A DNA stretch of 45,066 nt from Rhodomicrobium udaipurense JA643 (GTDB lineage Bacteria; Pseudomonadota; Alphaproteobacteria; Rhizobiales; Rhodomicrobiaceae), in NCBI RefSeq assembly GCF_000636015.1, contig NZ_JFZJ01000013.1:1-45066 (forward strand), read 5' to 3'. Each line of letters opens with the position of its first letter. Positions within the stretch are counted from its first letter, which is position 1. The position numbers and the translations under genes were made by a program. Shown here in pieces: positions 37,668-45,066 of this stretch. Under the pieces are notes generated by a model. It was not told the DNA's origin. It was given only the letters and a program-made list of their open reading frames with translations, and searched no databases.

Positions 37668-38231
37668 CTAAGACACAGGGGTGTCCTTGTGAGGCCGATA
37701 CTTCTCCGCTTCCAACTCTTCCACCTTGTGATGCGTGTCCGACATGCGGTCCATGACCGCGAAGAGAACCCCCGAGACCACGAACGTGAGGTGCAGCACG
37801 AGCCGCCACATGATCTCTTCCTGATTGACGTTCTTGATGTTCACGAAGGTCTTCAGAAGCTCGATGCCCGAGATGGCGACGATCGTGCCCATCAGCTTGA
37901 TCTTGAGGTCGGAGAACGTGATGTGACCCATCCAGTCCGGCCGGTCCTCATGGTCGACAATGTGCATCTTCGAGACGAAAATCTCGTAGCCCGCGAACAC
38001 GATGATCAGCACGAGATTGGCCACCATCACGATGTCGACGAGCGACAGCACGGTGACGATCACCTTGCCGGTCTCCGCGCCGGCGAGAACCTCGGGCGCA
38101 AACTTGACGAACTCACGCACGAACGTCACCAGCAGCAGCCCCAGCGAAACGACGAGGCCGAGATAGAACGGCGCGAGCAGCCAGCGGCTCGCGAAAATTC
38201 CTGTTTCAAGAGCGTTTTCTATGCGCTTCAT
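37668..38231 (-). CDS. UPF0114-family membrane protein
   Basis: A 187-residue protein of the UPF0114/YqhA type. I place the start at the ATG at 38231, with GGAGG four bases upstream; an adjacent TTG codon gives one extra residue. Three to four membrane segments: WLLAPFYLGLVVSLGLLLVT, VLSLVDIVMVANLVLIIVFA, MGTIVAISGIELLKTFV, and LVLHLTFVVSGVLFAVMDRM. The soluble tail is charged and ends HHKVEELEAEKYRPHKD. No function is established for the family. It may share a transcript with leuL-leuA on the same strand. Confidence 0.9.
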   Translation of the reverse strand: MKRIENALETGIFASRWLLAPFYLGLVVSLGLLLVTFVREFVKFAPEVLAGAETGKVIVTVLSLVDIVMVANLVLIIVFAGYEIFVSKMHIVDHEDRPDWMGHITFSDLKIKLMGTIVAISGIELLKTFVNIKNVNQEEIMWRLVLHLTFVVSGVLFAVMDRMSDTHHKVEELEAEKYRPHKDTPVS

Positions 38232-38582
38232 CAATCCTCCGATGAGTGGCGATCCGGAACCGGACCGCGGGTGCGGGAAAACTCACACGCCGCTCCAGCA
38301 GATGCTTCACAGTGCATCTTGCGGCGACATGGCAATGCCTTAATATTCCTTTTTAGCGATGGCAGAATTTCGAGCCAGAAGCTAGTGTCCCGAATACGGA
38401 GTTCGTCACACGTCGCGGCGGGCTTTTGAGATTTCGGCGGCACCAGCAAAGCCTACGTTTCTGATGTGGTTTCGGATTGTCGAGCTTCCAGGCGGGTTTC
38501 GTTCCGCCATGTGGCGAGCTTCAAATCCGCCTCCACGGGATGGGAACGGCAGATCATGCCGTGACTGACACAAAGAGGTTTC
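38232..38582. other. Divergent intergenic region, no gene recognised
   Basis: About 350 bases between the reverse-strand UPF0114 gene and the forward olsB-like gene. It is AT-richer in the middle (TTAATATTCCTTTTTAGC at 38340-38357) and should carry both promoters. No repeats or hairpins stand out. Confidence 0.5.
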
Positions 38583-39551
38583 ATGCGCATACCCTCCAAC
38601 GGCCGGTCTGGCGGACTGCCTTCGTTCAGGTCGAAGCCCCTGTCATTCCTCCGGCTCGCGGCAAAGCGTCGGCGGCGTTTCCCGATCTTCCCGCTCAGGA
38701 AGCCGAAGCGGATTTACGGCAAGATCGGCAACCTCGAAGTGCGTCTTGCGCGCTCGGTCGCCGATATCAAGAAGGCGCAGCGTCTCCGTTTCGAGGTCTT
38801 CTACAAGGAGATGGCCGCGATCGCCGACGCGCGGACACGCATCAAGAAGCGCGACGAGGATCAGTACGACCCGATATGCGATCATCTGCTCGTCATCGAC
38901 AAGGCGGTGGAGCGCACGGCGAAGCGGCCCTGGCCGAAGCGGTCGAAGGTGGTCGGCACCTATCGCGTGCTCCTTCAGGACGTCGCCGAAAAGAACCAGG
39001 GCTTCTACACGCAGGGCGAATACGACATCGCGCCCCTCGTCGAGAGGAAGCGCGCGACGCACAAGTTCATGGAACTCGGCCGCTCCTGCGTGCTCAAGCC
39101 CTACCGCAACAAGCGAACCGTCGAGTTGCTCTGGCAGGGCCTGTGGAACTACATCCGCGAGCAACGCGCCAATGTTATGATCGGCTGCGCGAGCTTTCCC
39201 GGCACCGACCCGAAGGAGCATGCGCTCGCGCTCAGCTTCCTGCATCACTTCTCGCGCGCGCCGGAGGATTGGCTCGTCTCGGCGCATCCCGACATCAAGG
39301 TCGACATGAACATGATCCCGAAGGAAGAGATCAACGCGAAGGAAGCGTTGAAGGGCATGCCGCCGCTGATCAAGGGTTATCTCCGCCTCGGCTGCTACAT
39401 CGGCGACGGCGCGGTGGTGGACAAGCAGTTCGGTACGACGGACGTGCTGATCGTGCTGCCGATGGAAGCGATCGACCAGCGCTATTTCTCGCATTTCGGC
39501 GCGCCCGACGAGACACCGGCGCAGGGGCGCAAGGGCCGCGCGGTTCACTAG
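38583..39551 (+). CDS. olsB: GNAT N-acyltransferase, ornithine-lipid synthesis (OlsB-like)
   Basis: A 322-residue protein. GAGG is five bases before the ATG. After a basic N-terminus (~1-45, very rich in Arg and Lys) comes a GNAT-like fold: GNLEVRLARSVADIKKAQRL, LRFEVFYKEM, VVGTYRVLLQ, and MELGRSCVLKPYRNKRTVEL, the acyl-CoA/ACP-binding region; IGCASFPGTDPKEHALALSF and GCYIGDGAVVDKQFGTTDVL near the end. This matches OlsB, which N-acylates ornithine with a 3-hydroxy fatty acid. Ornithine lipid replaces phospholipid under phosphate limitation in many alphaproteobacteria. OlsA is not adjacent, so this may be a lone or regulated copy; other GNAT acyl-amino acid synthases are alternatives. Confidence 0.83.
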   Translation: MRIPSNGRSGGLPSFRSKPLSFLRLAAKRRRRFPIFPLRKPKRIYGKIGNLEVRLARSVADIKKAQRLRFEVFYKEMAAIADARTRIKKRDEDQYDPICDHLLVIDKAVERTAKRPWPKRSKVVGTYRVLLQDVAEKNQGFYTQGEYDIAPLVERKRATHKFMELGRSCVLKPYRNKRTVELLWQGLWNYIREQRANVMIGCASFPGTDPKEHALALSFLHHFSRAPEDWLVSAHPDIKVDMNMIPKEEINAKEALKGMPPLIKGYLRLGCYIGDGAVVDKQFGTTDVLIVLPMEAIDQRYFSHFGAPDETPAQGRKGRAVH

Positions 39552-39675
39552 GCGGCAGGCGGCGCGCTCGCGAGGGCGCTTTTTCATCCGCTGTGCGAAG
39601 GGGCGCGCGCTGAACGGGTGAGCCTCACAGGCCGAAGCTTGGCAACGCGGGAAAAAGCGGAGACAGAGGACACGC

Positions 39676-41148
39676 ATGAAGGCTTTTTCGTCGCTCGGGG
39701 CCGTTCTGGCGCTCTGGCTCGGCGTGAGCTTCGCGCTGTGGCTTCTCTATCGCCTTTTCCGCAGTCACGACGGCTCGCGTCGCAAGGCGCTGGTCGACGA
39801 CGCGCTGGCGCTGGTGGATGAGGGCGCGGAAATCCTTGCGGCGCTTCGCAGGCGTTCGCCCGCATCCCGCCGCGTTGCGCCTTTTGAAACCGAGGAAGAC
39901 GTGCGCGAGGATGTGCGCCGCCTTCTGAACGGTATCGAGGCGAACAGCGCCTATTTCGAGCGCGTCAACGCCGCGAAGAAGAAACTCCAGACCGCGTTCG
40001 ACGTGGCGGATTTCGCGCCGCTTGCCGAGGTGCTGCAAATCCGGCGCGATTTCTGGGCGGCGTCCGAGATTTTCCTGATCGAGGATATTCGGCTGCTCGG
40101 GCCGGAACTCGCCGACGAGCATGCGCTCGAAACCTTCCGCGACGAGGCGCATGCGCTGCTGTTCCGCGATCCCGAAGCCGAATGGAATCCGAAGGTTGCC
40201 GACACGGACCCCGTGGCGCTGCGCCTGTCGCTCGCGCGGCAGGAGGCCGAAGCCTTCGCGGGCCATGTCGCCGGCATCATCGCGGCGGAACGCGAGCAAG
40301 GCGGCATCCCGCGCCCGGCCGAAATTGCGGCGGTTCCGCTGTCGCTGCTCCGCGCGGTTGGCACGGTCTGGCGCGAAGGGCGGAGCATCGCCGTCGATGC
40401 GGCTGCTACGGCGCGGCGGTTCGCCCGCTCAGTCGGCGAGAAGGGCTTCACGGCTGCGGCCGAGGAGTTGCGCCGCGCACGCACCGACCTGCCGGGGCAA
40501 TTCGCGAGCGCCTTCGAGCGTGCGGGCGGCCTTGCGCGGAAGGGCGGCGAGGGGCTGAAGCGGCATTACGAATTCGTGCTCGAAGCGCAGGAGCTTCGCG
40601 CGCGCTACGCGGAACTTCTCGCCCGCGCGCCCCATGTCAGCGAGAAGGGGCGGCAGTTCCTCGCGCGGCTCGAACTGGAGCGCCGCGCCGAGCAGTTCCG
40701 GGAGACGTCCGGCGGCGCGTCGGACTGGCTGCGCCAGCGCGTGGTGATCGGCATCGCGCTTCTCATTCGCGGGCTGCAATATGTTCAGGCGAAGGTCACA
40801 CCGCAGAAGAACAAGCAACTTGCCGTGCGTCCATCCGCGGGTGAGCCTGCGCCGACGCGGACCGAAGCCGCCGCCGACGAGCCAGCGCCGGAGCCACTGC
40901 GCGCTCTGCTTATGCCAGCCTCCGCCTATGCGGGCGGCAATCGCGGGCGCGCTCAGAAAACGTCAAAGCGAAAGGCGGCCGACGCTGAGCCGCCTCGCGG
41001 GAAAAAGCGCGGCGGTTCGCTGCTGGACCGGCTCGAAGGCGTCGGAGCGGAGCAGGACGGGGCCGCCGATGCAAGCGGCGGTCAGGCCGCGAAATCACAG
41101 CCGGAAGCGAAGCCCGCAAAGAAAAAGGGCCACCATCTTTTCGGCTGA
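39676..41148 (+). CDS. Membrane-anchored hypothetical protein with basic C-terminus
   Basis: A 490-residue protein; GAGG six bases before the ATG. One N-terminal membrane helix (~5-25, LGAVLALWLGVSFALWLLY) anchors it, then a long mostly helical region (~30-360) rich in Ala, Arg and Glu, including LEVLQIRRDFWAASEIF-type heptads and a repeated ARKGGEGL-like linker. The last ~110 residues are Lys/Pro/Ala-rich and probably disordered. No enzyme motif was recognised. It could be a cell-envelope scaffold or a signalling adaptor; I do not know. It lies between olsB and a CoxE-like VWA gene on the same strand, so it may be part of the same operon. Confidence 0.7.
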   Translation: MKAFSSLGAVLALWLGVSFALWLLYRLFRSHDGSRRKALVDDALALVDEGAEILAALRRRSPASRRVAPFETEEDVREDVRRLLNGIEANSAYFERVNAAKKKLQTAFDVADFAPLAEVLQIRRDFWAASEIFLIEDIRLLGPELADEHALETFRDEAHALLFRDPEAEWNPKVADTDPVALRLSLARQEAEAFAGHVAGIIAAEREQGGIPRPAEIAAVPLSLLRAVGTVWREGRSIAVDAAATARRFARSVGEKGFTAAAEELRRARTDLPGQFASAFERAGGLARKGGEGLKRHYEFVLEAQELRARYAELLARAPHVSEKGRQFLARLELERRAEQFRETSGGASDWLRQRVVIGIALLIRGLQYVQAKVTPQKNKQLAVRPSAGEPAPTRTEAAADEPAPEPLRALLMPASAYAGGNRGRAQKTSKRKAADAEPPRGKKRGGSLLDRLEGVGAEQDGAADASGGQAAKSQPEAKPAKKKGHHLFG

Positions 41149-41251
41149 GAAGGCAGGCGGCGCGCCGTCCTTTTCCCCGCACCGGTGGCAATGATAGGAT
41201 GGTCCGCGAGACAATCCGAGCGCGAGACCCGCGCGGCCCGAGGCGAACACG

Positions 41252-42427
41252 ATGTTCCTGAACTTCTTCTACGAGTTGAAAAACGCCGGGCTACCGGTGA
41301 GCGTGAAGGAATATCTCACGCTGCTTTCGGCCGTGGATGCGGGCGTCGCGGGCAAGAAGATCGAACATTTCTATTATCTCTCCCGCGCCTCGCTCGTGAA
41401 GGACGAGCGCCATCTCGACAAGTTCGATCGCGTCTTCGGGCAGGTTTTCAAGGGCCTCGAAAGCGTCGGCGAAGGCATCGAGGCGGAGATCCCCGAGGAC
41501 TGGCTGCGCAAGCTCACCGAGCGCTTCCTCACCGATGAGGAAAAGGCGCAGGTCGAAGCGCTCGGCGGCTGGGACAAGATCATGGAGGAGTTGAAAAAGC
41601 GCCTCGAAGAACAGAAGGAGCGCCACGAAGGCGGCAGCAAGTGGATCGGCACGGGCGGCACGTCGCCGTTCGGAGCGTATGGCTACAATCCCGAAGGCGT
41701 GCGCATCGGCCAAGACGGAAACCGCAATTTCCGCGCGGTGAAGGTGTGGGACAAGCGCGACTTCAAGGATCTCGACGGCGAAGTCGAACTCGGCACGCGC
41801 ACCATCAAGCTCGCGCTTCGCAAGCTTCGCCGGTTCGCGCGGGCGGGCGCGGCCGAAGAACTCGACCTCGACGGCACGATCAAGGGCACCGCGCACAAGG
41901 GTTATCTCGACATCGCGTTTCGCCCCGAACGGCGTAACACGGTGAAGGTGCTGCTGTTCTTCGATGTCGGCGGCTCGATGGACTACCACATCAAGGAGAC
42001 GGAGGAGCTTTTCTCCGCCGCGCGCTCCGAATTCAAGCACATGGATTATTTCTACTTCCACAATTGCATCTATGAAGGCGTGTGGAAGAACAATGCGCGC
42101 CGCCATGCCGAGCGCGTGCCCACGTGGGACGTGATCCACACCTACCCATCGGATTACAAGGTGATTTTCGTCGGCGACGCGGCGATGTCGCCTTACGAGA
42201 TCGCGCTCGCGGGCGGCTCCGTGGAGCACTGGAACGAGGAAGCCGGGCAGGTCTGGATGCAGCGCATGCTCGACACGTTCAAGCACGCGGTCTGGCTCAA
42301 TCCGACGCCCGAGCGCTACTGGAGTGAAACGCCGTCGCTGCAAATGATGCGGCAAATCATGGAAGGCCGCATGTATCCGCTGACGCTCGACGGCATCGAG
42401 GCCGCCATCGCGGAACTGCTGCGATAA
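41252..42427 (+). CDS. VWA-domain protein, CoxE-like
   Basis: A 391-residue cytosolic protein; GAGG is in place eight bases before the ATG. The N-terminal ~150 residues are the CoxE-type helical region (MFLNFFYELKNAGLPVSVKE, AEIPEDWLRKLTERFLTDEE). The VWA domain begins TVKVLLFFDVGGSMDYHIKE with a DxGxS-type MIDAS (Asp, Gly, Ser), then YFYFHNCIYEGVW and KVIFVGDAAMSPYEIALAGG. This family works with a MoxR AAA ATPase, usually next to it, to activate or insert metal cofactors into enzymes. No MoxR gene is adjacent here, which is odd. Length is normal. Confidence 0.85.
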   Translation: MFLNFFYELKNAGLPVSVKEYLTLLSAVDAGVAGKKIEHFYYLSRASLVKDERHLDKFDRVFGQVFKGLESVGEGIEAEIPEDWLRKLTERFLTDEEKAQVEALGGWDKIMEELKKRLEEQKERHEGGSKWIGTGGTSPFGAYGYNPEGVRIGQDGNRNFRAVKVWDKRDFKDLDGEVELGTRTIKLALRKLRRFARAGAAEELDLDGTIKGTAHKGYLDIAFRPERRNTVKVLLFFDVGGSMDYHIKETEELFSAARSEFKHMDYFYFHNCIYEGVWKNNARRHAERVPTWDVIHTYPSDYKVIFVGDAAMSPYEIALAGGSVEHWNEEAGQVWMQRMLDTFKHAVWLNPTPERYWSETPSLQMMRQIMEGRMYPLTLDGIEAAIAELLR

Positions 42428-42553
42428 CGCGACGCACGCCGGTCCGCTGTGCCTCCAGCCATTGCTGTGAACGCCTTAAGGAACAAGCGGCACGTCGCTT
42501 GGTTATCAAGCGCAGATCATGCTTGTTTCTTCAGCATTGCACAGGAGTAAATA

Positions 42554-43426
42554 ATGACATTACCCGTCCGCACGCCCGCAATGGCAATGGCCATTGTCGC
42601 GATGTCCACGTTCGCGCACGCCGAACCGGCCAAAGTTGAAGGCACGGTAACCGACGTGCTCGGCCAACGGCTTGTGGTCAGCGGTACAGACGGCAAGGTG
42701 TTGGTCGATCTCGGCCCGGAAGGCAAAGGCCAGACCGCTGTGAAAGACGGCGACAAGGTCCTCGTCGAGGGCGACATCAAGCCGGACGGCCAACTCAAAG
42801 CCGCCAACGTCACGTCGAACGGTCAAACCTACAGGCTTGGAGAGGGCAAAAGCTGGGCTGACTGGCTACTTGGCCGCAACGACGCCGAGGAACGTCCCTA
42901 CACCTCGGCCGACGCCCGAAAAATCGCCACCGACAAAGGCTTTACGCTGACGTCCGACCCGACGCCCGACAAGCGGCACTACGTCGCGACCGCCACAAAG
43001 GACGGCAAGACGTGGGAGATAGACATTCACCGGGACGGTAATATCGTTGAGCAGACGCCGTTTGCTGTCGCCGACGCCAAGAGGATCGCCACCGACAAGG
43101 GCTTCACGCTGACGTCCGATCTGGTCGCAGAGAAAAAGCATTTCACCGCCACCGCCACCAAGAACGGCAAGACCTATGACATCGATATCCACCGCGACGG
43201 GGGCATCAAGGATGAGGTCGCTTTCTTCGCCTCTGATGCGCGGAAGCTCGCGGCGGACAAAGGCTACCAGATTGTAGGTGAGCCGCAGCAGGAGAAAAAA
43301 CACTTCCAGATGCTCGCCCGAAAGGACGGCAAATATTACGCAATCGATGCCCATCGAGACGGTTCTGTGAAAGAACTTCGCAACGTCGACAAGAGCGACA
43401 TCCGCTGGGGTCCGATGATCAACTAG
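42554..43426 (+). CDS. Secreted protein with three PepSY-like repeats
   Basis: A 290-residue exported protein. AGGAG is eight bases before the ATG. Signal peptide with cleavage after AHA (~residue 23). Residues ~25-100 form a beta-rich OB-like domain (VEGTVTDVLGQRLVVSG). Then three copies of a ~50-residue repeat: ADARKIATDKGFTLTSDP, ADAKRIATDKGFTLTSDL and SDARKLAADKGYQIVGEP, each ending in a conserved strand like WEIDIHRDGNI, YDIDIHRDGGI or YAIDAHRDGSV. The repeat resembles PepSY domains but is not exact; function unknown, perhaps binding peptidoglycan or a metal in the periplasm. It is convergent with the next gene. Confidence 0.85.
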   Translation: MTLPVRTPAMAMAIVAMSTFAHAEPAKVEGTVTDVLGQRLVVSGTDGKVLVDLGPEGKGQTAVKDGDKVLVEGDIKPDGQLKAANVTSNGQTYRLGEGKSWADWLLGRNDAEERPYTSADARKIATDKGFTLTSDPTPDKRHYVATATKDGKTWEIDIHRDGNIVEQTPFAVADAKRIATDKGFTLTSDLVAEKKHFTATATKNGKTYDIDIHRDGGIKDEVAFFASDARKLAADKGYQIVGEPQQEKKHFQMLARKDGKYYAIDAHRDGSVKELRNVDKSDIRWGPMIN

Positions 43427-43444
43427 TCGATTTCATCCGGAGTA

Positions 43445-43477
43445 GCAGGAGTGGCGGCCGCAAAGCTACACTCCTGC
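43445..43477. terminator. Hairpin between convergent genes
   Basis: GCAGGAGTG / CACTCCTGC forms a perfect 9-bp stem with a 15-base loop, between the repeat-protein stop and the convergent gene stop at 43492. There is no U-run; it may be a bidirectional stop. Confidence 0.55.
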
Positions 43478-43491
43478 CCGCGCTCTTAGTT

Positions 43492-44028
43492 CTATGCAGC
43501 GTCGGCCACCGGCTCGCCCGCGTGGGCACCGGCAAAGCGGATGCCGTCAAGCGCCAGATAATGCGAGCGGAAAACCTTCCGGTCGAAAATGACGGTCCCA
43601 TAGAAATAAAGACGCGGGATCGCGTCGGTAAGGGCGTTCGCCGTCGCGTAAGCGTCCCATTCCTTGCCTGCCTTCGCCCATGACGCATCGTCGAAGCCGG
43701 GTGCCAATGCGATCGCCGGGCCTGCCTCGCCGCCCGTCGGCGGCTTCAGATAGGCGAACTCGCCCATGCGATCGTCCTGACGCCCGAAGTCCTTCCGCGA
43801 GAAACTGAGGTTGCGCTTGCTGAAGGTGGACAGAATGACGACCTGCTTGCCGGACCATTTGTAGCGCGGCACCCCGAACAACGAATATTTCGTGTGAGCG
43901 GCGAATTCAGCGAACGTGATGGGCGAGTATTTCACGCCGTTGTACTCATACGGGTCAACGACTGCCTCTTCAGCGGTCTGAGCGATGGCCTCGCCTTGTT
44001 CGATCGGTTGTTCTTCGGTCATCTCCAC
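43492..44028 (-). CDS. Hypothetical acidic protein
   Basis: A 178-residue protein without a membrane segment. The first ~28 residues are acidic (EEQPIEQGEAIAQTAEEAVV). The body has DPYEYNGVKYSPITFAEFAA, SLFGVPRYKWSGKQVVILST, and RLYFYGTVIFDRKVFRSHYL, mixed beta structure. No known family was recognised. The GTG at 44028 is the outermost start, with GAGAG upstream; an ATG two codons later (44022) is an equal choice. About 140 bases separate it from the rhomboid gene stop on the same strand; it may be co-expressed. Confidence 0.65.
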   Translation of the reverse strand: MEMTEEQPIEQGEAIAQTAEEAVVDPYEYNGVKYSPITFAEFAAHTKYSLFGVPRYKWSGKQVVILSTFSKRNLSFSRKDFGRQDDRMGEFAYLKPPTGGEAGPAIALAPGFDDASWAKAGKEWDAYATANALTDAIPRLYFYGTVIFDRKVFRSHYLALDGIRFAGAHAGEPVADAA

Positions 44029-44171
44029 CGCATCTCTCTAACAGTTACCGGGACGGCGTCCTTGCCGGCAGTGCCGCATGACGCTGGTATTCAAGCGCAA
44101 TTTTCTCCGCCACTGTGGCAAAACGGGGACAGATGCGCAAGGCGTCCATGCGCCGCGCTGCGACGAAAGGC

Positions 44172-44933
44172 TTATCCCCATGGGCCGGGCTTCCAGGGTC
44201 GCGCGGTGTCCGGCGACGCGGTCGCGACCGGCGGCAGAAAACGCGGCTGCGCTTCGTCATAGGTCCGGTCCGGTGCGAAGCGCCAGAGCGGGATCAGCGC
44301 CACGCCTGCCGCAAATCCGCCGATATGCGCCCACCACGCAATGCCGCCGCCCGTGTTCGGCTCAGACAGGTCGGTGAACCCCTGGGCGAATTGAAAGCCG
44401 AACCAGACAAGCCAGAAGAAAAGCGCCGGCACCCTGAAGACGAAGATCAGGATCAGGATCGTGAGGCGGGCGCGCGGAAATGTCGTGGCATAGCCGCCGA
44501 ATACGCCCGCGATGGCTCCGGACGCGCCGAGCGTCGGCACATCCGAAAGCTGGTTGAACCAGGCGTGTACGTAACTCGCGGCGACCCCGCAAAGAAGATA
44601 GAAGCAAAGAAACTGCCACCGCCCCACGCGCCCTTCGAGCGATGAGCCGAAGACGAACAGCAGCCACATGTTGAGGATGAGGTGCCACCATCCGCCATGC
44701 ATGAAGGTGCCGGAGATGAAGGGCAGATAATCGGTGCCGGAGAGCCCGGCATAGGCGGCCCATGCCGGATCGAAATACCGGCGCGGAATGAGCGCGTACT
44801 CTATCGCGAAGGCGTGTGCCTCGCTCTGGCTGAGGCTCGACTGGTAAAAGAAGACAAGCGCGTTGACGAGGATCAGGGCGTAGGTGACGACCGGCGCGAA
44901 CGGGATTCGGATCGAATCTTTGATCGGGAACAT
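44172..44933 (-). CDS. Rhomboid-family intramembrane serine protease
   Basis: A 253-residue membrane protein starting at the ATG at 44933 with AAGGA upstream; earlier starts run through the neighbouring hydrolase. About six membrane segments: VTYALILVNALVFFY, HGGWWHLILNMWLLFVFG, WQFLCFYLLCGVAASY, GASGAIAGVFGGYA, LTILILIFVFRVPALFFWL, and AHIGGFAAGVALIPL. Catalytic Ser in GASGAIAG and His in AHIGGF form the rhomboid Ser-His dyad; HGGWWHLILNM is the other conserved block. It would cleave single-pass substrates in the inner membrane. The next gene upstream (alpha/beta hydrolase) ends 17 bases away on the same strand, so they likely share a transcript. Confidence 0.95.
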   Translation of the reverse strand: MFPIKDSIRIPFAPVVTYALILVNALVFFYQSSLSQSEAHAFAIEYALIPRRYFDPAWAAYAGLSGTDYLPFISGTFMHGGWWHLILNMWLLFVFGSSLEGRVGRWQFLCFYLLCGVAASYVHAWFNQLSDVPTLGASGAIAGVFGGYATTFPRARLTILILIFVFRVPALFFWLVWFGFQFAQGFTDLSEPNTGGGIAWWAHIGGFAAGVALIPLWRFAPDRTYDEAQPRFLPPVATASPDTARPWKPGPWG

Positions 44934-44950
44934 GCGGCGTCCTTCCCGTC

Positions 44951-45066
44951 TTACGACGCAGCGGTGATGCTGTCCTTGAGCGCGCCTAGAACCTCCTCCA
45001 TGTGATCGAAGATCCAGTAATGACCCGCGCCGACAACGCGAACAGGCCTGCATTGCGGCACAAGCT
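44951..45066 (-). CDS. C-terminus of an alpha/beta hydrolase (partial)
   Basis: The last 37 residues of a reverse-strand protein that runs off the window. VRVVGAGHYWIFDHMEEVLG contains the catalytic His of the alpha/beta-hydrolase fold, in the usual GxGHxxx(F/W) context. The stop is 44953-44951. Little more can be said; the rest is outside. It precedes the rhomboid gene on the same strand, separated by 17 bases. Confidence 0.7.
   Translation of the reverse strand, partial: LVPQCRPVRVVGAGHYWIFDHMEEVLGALKDSITAAS

Noticed and set aside
44045..44260. Small reverse frame after the rhomboid gene
   Set aside because: It overlaps the rhomboid C-terminus, with Arg-rich composition; probably non-coding.

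Overview
The window looks like a high-GC alphaproteobacterial chromosome. It carries an HWE-type hybrid sensor kinase, an OlsB-like ornithine-lipid acyltransferase, a fused PabB-PabC, an Omp25-like porin C-terminus and a malyl-CoA-lyase-like gene. I infer Hyphomicrobiales; a Rhodomicrobium-like organism is only a guess. There are two very different halves.

Positions 1 to about 14630 are the right end of a mobile island. It closes at a 45-bp copy of the 3' part of a lysine tRNA gene (14586-14630), immediately downstream of a tyrosine recombinase, which is how tRNA-targeting elements end; the left end lies outside the window. The island holds, in order: a large reverse-strand protein with a class-3-lipase-like domain (open at the window start), a Tn3-type serine resolvase, a type I restriction-modification operon, an operon of three tiny reverse-strand proteins, an Xre-type regulator, an AlpA/excisionase-like protein, an unknown protein and the integrase. 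The restriction operon is not ordinary. An ATPase and an HNH protein resembling the Septu pair PtuA/PtuB sit between hsdS and hsdR in the tightly packed order hsdM-hsdS-ptuA-ptuB-hsdR. This is the most interesting system here: apparently two defence modules under one transcript.

From about 14631 the sequence is chromosomal. A non-coding stretch with many hairpins comes first, then a broken outer-membrane-protein remnant, then housekeeping genes: an RsmB-family rRNA methyltransferase, ferrochelatase, a glycosyltransferase-like gene, lspA, a lipoprotein, argS, a SPOR-domain protein (cell division or septal peptidoglycan), the hybrid kinase, pabBC, a GMC oxidoreductase, hspQ, a HpcH/HpaI-type CoA-ester lyase, an L,D-transpeptidase, a Pr6Pr membrane protein, leuA, a UPF0114 membrane protein, an olsB-like gene, an unknown membrane-anchored protein, a CoxE-like VWA protein, a secreted triple-repeat protein, an unknown acidic protein, a rhomboid protease and the C-terminus of an alpha/beta hydrolase running off the window.

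Upstream of leuA there is a short leader peptide with four consecutive leucine codons, followed by mutually exclusive repeats (GAGCGC, GAGCGC, GCGCTC). This is a textbook layout for leucine attenuation, although the hairpin is not followed by a clear U-tract.

All assignments come from reading motifs by eye. No database search or structure prediction was run.
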